NCBI RefSeq assembly: GCF_028712165.1 | Contig: NZ_JAQTQR010000011.1 | Location: 1 to 47,047, forward strand | Length of the DNA stretch: 47,047 nt | Direction: 5' to 3' | Source: Sulfuricurvum sp. | GTDB lineage: Bacteria > Campylobacterota > Campylobacteria > Campylobacterales > Sulfurimonadaceae | Shown: positions 41,795-47,047 of the stretch, one piece after another | Numbering within the stretch: position 1 is the stretch's first letter | Layout: the number at the start of each line of letters is the position of its first letter | Program-made: the position numbers and the translations under genes | The notes under the pieces: model-generated | What the model saw: only the letters and a program-made list of their open reading frames with translations | What the model was told of the DNA's origin: nothing | The model's database searches: none

Positions 41795-43016
41795 CGAGCA
41801 CCTCATATGTATCCAGTTTGATCCAGTCGCCACTGAGATCTTCACTGCTTTCGATTATTACTTTATTAAAGAATTGATCATATCCGACATTTTTACCCGA
41901 TTCGCTTGTCTCAACCAATACGTCCAAAGGTGTAGAGCTCATCGTATTACGAAACGAACGATTATTGGATTCAATCAAATGCGTGAGCTCACTCATTCTC
42001 TTTGCCGAAACTGTTCCGTTCACTTCAGGTTTCATTGTAGCACTTGGAGTTCCATCACGTTTGGAATAGGTGAACGGATGGATATGGGTAAGATGAAGCT
42101 CACGGATATTTCGCATCGCTTCTTCCCAAATCAACTCACTCTCTCCGGGATGTCCGACAATAAAATCGGTTCCGAGCGCAAATCCTTTGGCATTCAGTAT
42201 ACCGAATAATTCTACATCGTTGGCAAATCGGTTACGACGGTTCATAAGTCGAAGCATTGAATCCGAACTGTGCTGAATCGCGATGTGTAGATGCCGTTCC
42301 AACCACGGTTCATCCAATATTTCACGGAATGACTCATTAATTTGTATCGGTTCGAGCGATCCGACGCGGATGCGGCGGACGCCACGGATTAACGACATTT
42401 TTTTCATCAGTTCGGCAATATTACGTCCTTCCCCCTGCCCGTAACTCCCGACATTGGTTCCGGTCAGGACAAATTCGCCAAAGCCGTTGCTCGCTAGTCG
42501 TGAAACCTGCTCCAAAATTTTTGATTCGTCCATACTTCGCGCATCACCGCGTACATAAGGGATGATGCAATAACTGCAGCGGAAATTGCACCCCTCTTGG
42601 ATTTTAATAAAAGCGCGCGATTTTCCGACGAACTCATCCACGATCGCATCGTCAATATAGTTTAAATCTCCAATCTCATAAAAACGGCTCTCACTGGATA
42701 AGAGGGTATTAATTTTCATCTTTTCAGAAGGTCCGAAAACCCCCTGCACTTTTCCGGTACCAAAGAGACTTTCCCCTTTTGTATGAGCACCACAACCTGT
42801 CAAAAAGAGTTTTTTACCTTGCTTGTCAATCTGGTTGATATAGCCGCGGACACTGACATCCGCACCATTGGTTACCGTACACGAGTTAACAACAACAATA
42901 TCGGCTTGACTCTCATCTTCCGTCACTTCATAGTCACTCAAAGCGCTCATCATGACCTGTGAATCAAATAGATTCGTTCGACAGCCAAAGGTTTTAAAAT
43001 AGACTTTTTGTTTCAT
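41769..43016 (-). CDS. mtaB: MtaB-like tRNA methylthiotransferase
   Basis: A 415-residue radical-SAM methylthiotransferase: N-terminal VYFKTFGCRTNLFDSQVM with the first Cys, VNSCTVTNGAD and FLTGCGAH for the auxiliary cluster, EGCNFRCSYCIIPYVRGDAR for the SAM cluster, and a short C-terminal TRAM-like region. MtaB makes ms2t6A at tRNA position 37; the related MiaB and RimO differ in motifs, and MtaB fits the sequence best. It overlaps mscS by 4 bases and the AAA gene by 26. Confidence 0.88.
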   Translation of the reverse strand: MKQKVYFKTFGCRTNLFDSQVMMSALSDYEVTEDESQADIVVVNSCTVTNGADVSVRGYINQIDKQGKKLFLTGCGAHTKGESLFGTGKVQGVFGPSEKMKINTLLSSESRFYEIGDLNYIDDAIVDEFVGKSRAFIKIQEGCNFRCSYCIIPYVRGDARSMDESKILEQVSRLASNGFGEFVLTGTNVGSYGQGEGRNIAELMKKMSLIRGVRRIRVGSLEPIQINESFREILDEPWLERHLHIAIQHSSDSMLRLMNRRNRFANDVELFGILNAKGFALGTDFIVGHPGESELIWEEAMRNIRELHLTHIHPFTYSKRDGTPSATMKPEVNGTVSAKRMSELTHLIESNNRSFRNTMSSTPLDVLVETSESGKNVGYDQFFNKVIIESSEDLSGDWIKLDTYEVLDEYNMAKF

Positions 43017-44656
43017 AATTCTTCAATCGGCATAGGGGATGTAGAGGTGGCTTTAGAGGTATAAATCATTTGTGTAGGGTAGGCAATCGTAATATCATCC
43101 TCTTTATTATAGGCATCTACTATCTCAGCTGAGATTGTACTGCGCAATGTCAAAGTAGCATACGCATTGGTCAAATACCACGAACTCACTTTCATCCCGT
43201 TCGGCTCAATAAAGGTAAACACACGAGGTTCGACATTCGTATTTTTCAAGCTGTAACGATCACGAAGTTTATTGAGCTGTTTACGGGTAATATCGGTATA
43301 CCCTTTTGAATACTTACGGCAAATTTCTTTGGCAAGATGAGACGCTTTTTTATGGTTTGAATCAAAGGTAATGACAATATCAATTCCGTCCCAAACCGTT
43401 TTGAGAGAACCATGTGTGTAGTTCGCGATTAAAGAAGTAAAAATATAGTTGTTCGGAACAAAAATAATACGTCCGCCCCGACGGTTATGCATTACAGTGG
43501 TCAACGTAATATCTTCCAATAAGGTTATCCGTTGCAGTGAAACGTCTAATACGTCTCCCAAATAAATCATTCCATCTTTTTCTACACGGATACGATCTCC
43601 GACGTGAATCGAACCTCCGACAACGATAACAAGCCATCCCAAAGCTGACATAAACCAGTCACGCATCGCGATTGCAAGACCGGCAGAAGCAAATCCGAGA
43701 ACCGTTGCCAAATAGCCTACATTATCAATATAGCTAAACATCAGAATCAGAATGATCAAAGTGACATTCACAAATGTTAATATTTTGTTTGCGGTATAAA
43801 AACGTTCATTATCCACAATGTAGCGTTTGATCACCCGTTTGAGTAAAAATGACAAAAAGAATAAAGTCAGAATAACCAACCCTATATTGAGCAATTTATA
43901 AAGCTGATCTTTGATCTCTTTGTTGATTTTAGCTTCGGTCGATTCAATCCGCTTTTCATAGACGTCGGCTGTAGAGATCAATGTGTCCAAAGCGAGTTTG
44001 AACTTCTCGACCTGAAGAAGCGTCGCTTCCAGTTCTACTTCATAATCGCCTTTCGGATTGAGACGAATCAAATCTTTATAGACGGCGACCTGACGTTCCA
44101 ACAGCGAAATGAGTTCTTGTAATTCATCTTCTCGAAGAACATAATCATGATATTGACTGTTAAGGCGTTTGACATAAGAGACACCGGTTACGATTTCAAA
44201 CGGGTTGGTAATTGTAGGAAGGGTTCCGGCTTCATCCGGTTTAAGCAATGAAACGAAAGGAGAAGTCCCCTGCGCTTTCAGCAGTTCTACCTGATCCGTC
44301 AGAATTTTTTCTTTCGCTTGAAGTGCTTCAGATTCCAGCTTACGTTCAACACTCGGATTATAATCTTGGAGCTGATCAAGTCTGGACTTTACCTCACGAA
44401 GACTTTTTCGTGCTTCTTGGTATGCCATGAATGAGTTATAGCTTTTGATCCAAATACTGCTGTCACGCGAAAGTTCTTTTTTGATTTTGGAAAGCTCGTT
44501 TTGCGCATTTTGGAGCTCAGCAGCTTTTGCCGATTCGTCAAGCTTAGCTTGAAGTGCCTTTTCCTCTTTTTGTTGTAATTGCTCTTGTTTTGTTAGCGCA
44601 TCAAGCGTTGTCGTAAAAGTAAAAAATACCAGTAAAAAAGTGACTAGAATTTTCAT
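43013..44656 (-). CDS. Large MscS-family mechanosensitive channel
   Basis: A 547-residue protein with a signal-like N-terminus (1-20), a long periplasmic coiled-coil region (about 20-245), three spans (about 255-275, 290-310 and 320-355) and the MscS core: LGFASAGLAIAMRDWFMSAL, VGGSIHVGDRIRVEKDG, RRGGRIIFVPNNYIF. It should open under membrane tension to release solutes. Small MscS is about 286 residues; this has an extended N-terminal part. It overlaps aroB by 4 bases and mtaB by 4. Confidence 0.9.
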   Translation of the reverse strand: MKILVTFLLVFFTFTTTLDALTKQEQLQQKEEKALQAKLDESAKAAELQNAQNELSKIKKELSRDSSIWIKSYNSFMAYQEARKSLREVKSRLDQLQDYNPSVERKLESEALQAKEKILTDQVELLKAQGTSPFVSLLKPDEAGTLPTITNPFEIVTGVSYVKRLNSQYHDYVLREDELQELISLLERQVAVYKDLIRLNPKGDYEVELEATLLQVEKFKLALDTLISTADVYEKRIESTEAKINKEIKDQLYKLLNIGLVILTLFFLSFLLKRVIKRYIVDNERFYTANKILTFVNVTLIILILMFSYIDNVGYLATVLGFASAGLAIAMRDWFMSALGWLVIVVGGSIHVGDRIRVEKDGMIYLGDVLDVSLQRITLLEDITLTTVMHNRRGGRIIFVPNNYIFTSLIANYTHGSLKTVWDGIDIVITFDSNHKKASHLAKEICRKYSKGYTDITRKQLNKLRDRYSLKNTNVEPRVFTFIEPNGMKVSSWYLTNAYATLTLRSTISAEIVDAYNKEDDITIAYPTQMIYTSKATSTSPMPIEEL

Positions 44657-45714
44657 CTGCTCAGATTCACACTCTGAAAGGTTGAAAGAACTTTTTTAAC
44701 CGCAGCAGGCTCGATTGCATCGGTGATTTCTACCGCTCCAATCCCACGCGGAAGAATAAACGTAATGGCACTGTCCGCACTTTTTTTATCCAAGAAAAAA
44801 GCTTGATAAAATTTTTCGACATCGGATATATCATACGTGAGCGGCAGAGCGTATTTTGATAAAAGCTGTTTAACCCGCAACGCTTCTTCAGGCTTCATCA
44901 ATCCGGCTTCACACGCCAAGTCATTTGCCATTACCATACCGATTGCGACGCTCTCGCCGTGCAAATAGGTTTCATATTTTGTTTCATTTTCGATTACGTG
45001 ACCGAATGTATGTCCATAATTCAAAGCTGCACGGAGGCCCTGCTCTTTTTCATCTTCTTCGACAACACCGGCTTTTGTTTCAACCGCTTTAGCGATTGCA
45101 TATTGGAGATTATCCCCTTCACGCAGATCGTTCTTTTCTAGCCACTCGAAAAACGGTGCATTAAAGGTCACTGCCATTTTGACGATTTCAGCAACTCCTG
45201 CTCCGAATTCACGCGCAGGAAGAGTCGTTAAAAAACTAGGGTCAATGTAGACGGCACGGGGTTGGTGAAATGCTCCGATCAGATTTTTTCCGAAACGGTT
45301 GTTTATCCCTGTTTTTCCTCCGACACTTGCATCGACTTGACTTAATAATGTCGTCGGAATTTGTATGAAGTCGATGCCGCGATTATACAAGCTGGCACTG
45401 AAACCGCCCATATCTCCGATCACTCCTCCGCCAAATGCGATTAAAAGCGATTTTCGATTCAGACGGTGATCAAACATTCGCTCCAAAACGGATTCAATGC
45501 TCTCCCAATTCTTGTACTGCTCTCCGTCAGGAATCGTAATAATATAAATTTCTTTTGCACTAAGTCGTGACAAAAGAGTTTGCAAGTGCAGTCCGGCTAC
45601 TTTCGGATTGGTTAGAATCGCAACTTTGCCCTCATGCTTTATTTCGGGCAAAGATCCGATATGAATAGAGTAAGAGTCATCAATAACACGTTTGAGGTTG
45701 ATAGAAATCGTCAT
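44653..45714 (-). CDS. aroB: 3-dehydroquinate synthase
   Basis: A 353-residue AroB, second step of the shikimate pathway: PDGEQYKNWESIE, the NAD-binding AFGGGVIGDMGGFSAS, FIQIPTTLLSQVDASVGGKTGIN, and YGHTFGHVIENETKY with HGESVAIGM giving the metal ligands. Length is normal. It starts the operon aroB-mscS-mtaB-AAA-bioV-mog, all overlapping. A 75-base gap separates it from the RCK gene. Confidence 0.95.
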   Translation of the reverse strand: MTISINLKRVIDDSYSIHIGSLPEIKHEGKVAILTNPKVAGLHLQTLLSRLSAKEIYIITIPDGEQYKNWESIESVLERMFDHRLNRKSLLIAFGGGVIGDMGGFSASLYNRGIDFIQIPTTLLSQVDASVGGKTGINNRFGKNLIGAFHQPRAVYIDPSFLTTLPAREFGAGVAEIVKMAVTFNAPFFEWLEKNDLREGDNLQYAIAKAVETKAGVVEEDEKEQGLRAALNYGHTFGHVIENETKYETYLHGESVAIGMVMANDLACEAGLMKPEEALRVKQLLSKYALPLTYDISDVEKFYQAFFLDKKSADSAITFILPRGIGAVEITDAIEPAAVKKVLSTFQSVNLSR

Positions 45715-45789
45715 AAAAAAGCCTGATGATTAAGTTGCAAGTAATTGAATCAATAATACAGGAATGTGACTTAAAAGCCTCTGTGACCG

Positions 45790-47047
45790 TTATATTTGTG
45801 TTGGGATAAAAAGCTGATGGTAATGTCCCAATTTACAATAAAGGACCTCCGGATCGGTTGAGAAGAATACATGAATCGGGTTCATAAACATTTTAGAGGT
45901 AAACGGTAAAACATGGAGAAAGTTTTCTCTCTCCCGCAACTCTCTAATCGGATTGCTTTCTTGTTGAGAAACATGAATCGATTTGGAAAAAATAGCTGAA
46001 AGGTTATTAAAATGTTCAATAACTTCATGCTTATGAGATCCCTCTTCGTTAATATAATCTATCAATTCCAGATTAAATCCGAATTGCGAAGAGACGTCAA
46101 AAATCGTCGTTGAAATATTTTCTATATGCCCCTCGTCACTTAAAATAACAACACTCTCTTTCAATGAGGAGAAAGATCGTTCAGCAAGTTTCAATACCGG
46201 CACATTTGCAGCATAGAGCTTTTTGCGGATTGAGGAAGAGGCAAAAGCCCTATGAGAAACCAAAAACAAACCGATGTGATATTTTTTTATATCATTAAAA
46301 ATCATCTCTTCATCCGGTTTTCCGTCGTAACAAATATCAATAGTCATATTATCTTGGGCAGAAGCTTTCAGCATTCGCAATACATCAATATCACCCGGAT
46401 TAATAACTTTGACGATAAGAGGCTGTCGCAGCTTTTTTTGGATAAAAACACTGCGTCGAACCAATGCCATAATCGATGAAGATTTTTCAATACTCATATC
46501 AATATAAAGATAAAGCTTAGATCCAAACGGTGCAGGAAACTGTCCAAGTTCCCGTTTAATCGCTCGATAAATTGATCTTAATACCGAAGGTTCTCCGACC
46601 AACACCAGCGTATCATTAGGCTGAATCATTTTATTATCACTGGGGATGATTAACTGCCTATTACGATAAATAGCAGCAATTTTCCAATTTTTTTGCTCTA
46701 TAGAGCCGATATGACGATATACAAATGAGCTTCCGAAAGGGACGATAACTTCCATAATTTCCCCGGAACCCAGTCCGATATTTTTAGCTAAAACAGGGAT
46801 GTTAGGGAGATAGTCAATCAAATTTGCAGCAATGAGTTCTTGCATATTCACCCATTCGATATCGTCCTCTGGACTCGCCGCATTCCACAAATCCAATGCA
46901 ATGATACGAATGGAGGGTTTATACATTCGTATATTTTTAATCGTATGTTCTAAATCGTTCGCATTTTCCATTACTAATACGACTTGCCAAAAATCCATTT
47001 TCAACAAATTGGAAATTTTGTAAAAGCTGGTGGTATCAAATTGAAAA
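45790..47047 (-). CDS. RCK/TrkA-type nucleotide-binding and C-domain protein, 5' end outside window
   Basis: At least 418 residues; the frame stays open to the right edge, and residues before the first possible starts continue the fold, so the gene is cut. Visible are the end of an RCK N-domain (LVMENANDLEHTIKNIRMYK), a TrkA-C domain (about LGSGEIMEVIVPFGSSFV to DTLVLVGEPSVL) and a C-terminal part of about 250 residues that may be a second, degenerate nucleotide-binding fold. Such proteins gate K+ uptake or channels, but no membrane segment is in view. Function is inferred from domains. Confidence 0.75.
   Translation of the reverse strand, partial: FQFDTTSFYKISNLLKMDFWQVVLVMENANDLEHTIKNIRMYKPSIRIIALDLWNAASPEDDIEWVNMQELIAANLIDYLPNIPVLAKNIGLGSGEIMEVIVPFGSSFVYRHIGSIEQKNWKIAAIYRNRQLIIPSDNKMIQPNDTLVLVGEPSVLRSIYRAIKRELGQFPAPFGSKLYLYIDMSIEKSSSIMALVRRSVFIQKKLRQPLIVKVINPGDIDVLRMLKASAQDNMTIDICYDGKPDEEMIFNDIKKYHIGLFLVSHRAFASSSIRKKLYAANVPVLKLAERSFSSLKESVVILSDEGHIENISTTIFDVSSQFGFNLELIDYINEEGSHKHEVIEHFNNLSAIFSKSIHVSQQESNPIRELRERENFLHVLPFTSKMFMNPIHVFFSTDPEVLYCKLGHYHQLFIPTQI

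Noticed and set aside
1-47047. tRNA, rRNA, CRISPR array, insertion sequence or prophage genes
   Set aside because: No cloverleaf sequence, spaced direct repeats, transposase, integrase or phage structural gene was found on either strand.

Overview
The window reads as chromosome of a free-living Campylobacterota, most likely of the Sulfuricurvum/Sulfurimonas group. Pointers are a non-classical succinate dehydrogenase (SdhABE), a BioV-type biotin-pathway esterase, the block aroB / mscS-like / mtaB / FtsH-like AAA gene (an order I recall from Helicobacter), the block rpiB / apt / dedA / pepA / ychF (recalled from Campylobacter), Sel1-type Cys-rich proteins, moderate GC and short intergenic gaps. 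Assignment to a genus is inference. No rRNA, tRNA, insertion sequence, prophage or CRISPR array was seen, and no gap without a gene exceeds 300 bases.

Layout. 1-5.6 kb: mixed single genes (5'-nucleotidase cut by the window edge, pirin, PEBP-like protein, SulP transporter with STAS and a cyclic-nucleotide-like domain, DMT exporter, small membrane protein). 5.7-10.9 kb: a MarR-controlled efflux operon (MarR, outer-membrane NodT lipoprotein, FUSC membrane protein, DUF1656 protein, HlyD adaptor) resembling AaeXAB aromatic-acid export, with a candidate operator palindrome upstream. 10.9-16.4 kb: a nitrogen-fixation accessory region with two divergent operons. The minus-strand one holds a HicB-like/Sel1/NifU fusion, a Mop/TOBE protein, a two-cluster ferredoxin, a NifX-like protein, a second ferredoxin and an unknown protein; the plus-strand one holds a second NifX-like protein with a Cys-rich tail and four unrecognised small proteins. 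The structural genes nifHDK are not in view. A short repeat ending in a hairpin occurs three times here, each time in front of a gene.

16.4-20.6 kb: a lipoprotein, two tandem TonB-like paralogues, a CitE-like lyase and a mono-haem cytochrome c. 20.6-29.5 kb: a dense plus-strand housekeeping run (folD, lepB, M50 protease, rpiB, coiled-coil protein, apt, trpB, dedA, pepA, ychF and a conserved unknown gene). 29.5-32.2 kb, minus strand: thiL-truD-psd. 32.4-33.5 kb: a membrane protein with a degenerate GGDEF domain. 33.7-37.3 kb: sdhA-sdhB-sdhE behind a perfect 21-bp palindrome. 37.4-39.1 kb: a yeast-Fcy1-like cytosine deaminase and an orphan PP-loop ATPase. 39.1-47 kb, minus strand: mog, bioV, a protease-dead FtsH-like ATPase, mtaB, a large MscS channel, aroB and an RCK/TrkA-type protein that runs off the right edge.

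The least explained parts are the nitrogen-fixation accessory genes with their shared leader repeat, the NifU fusion, the PP-loop protein and the catalytically degenerate FtsH and GGDEF proteins.
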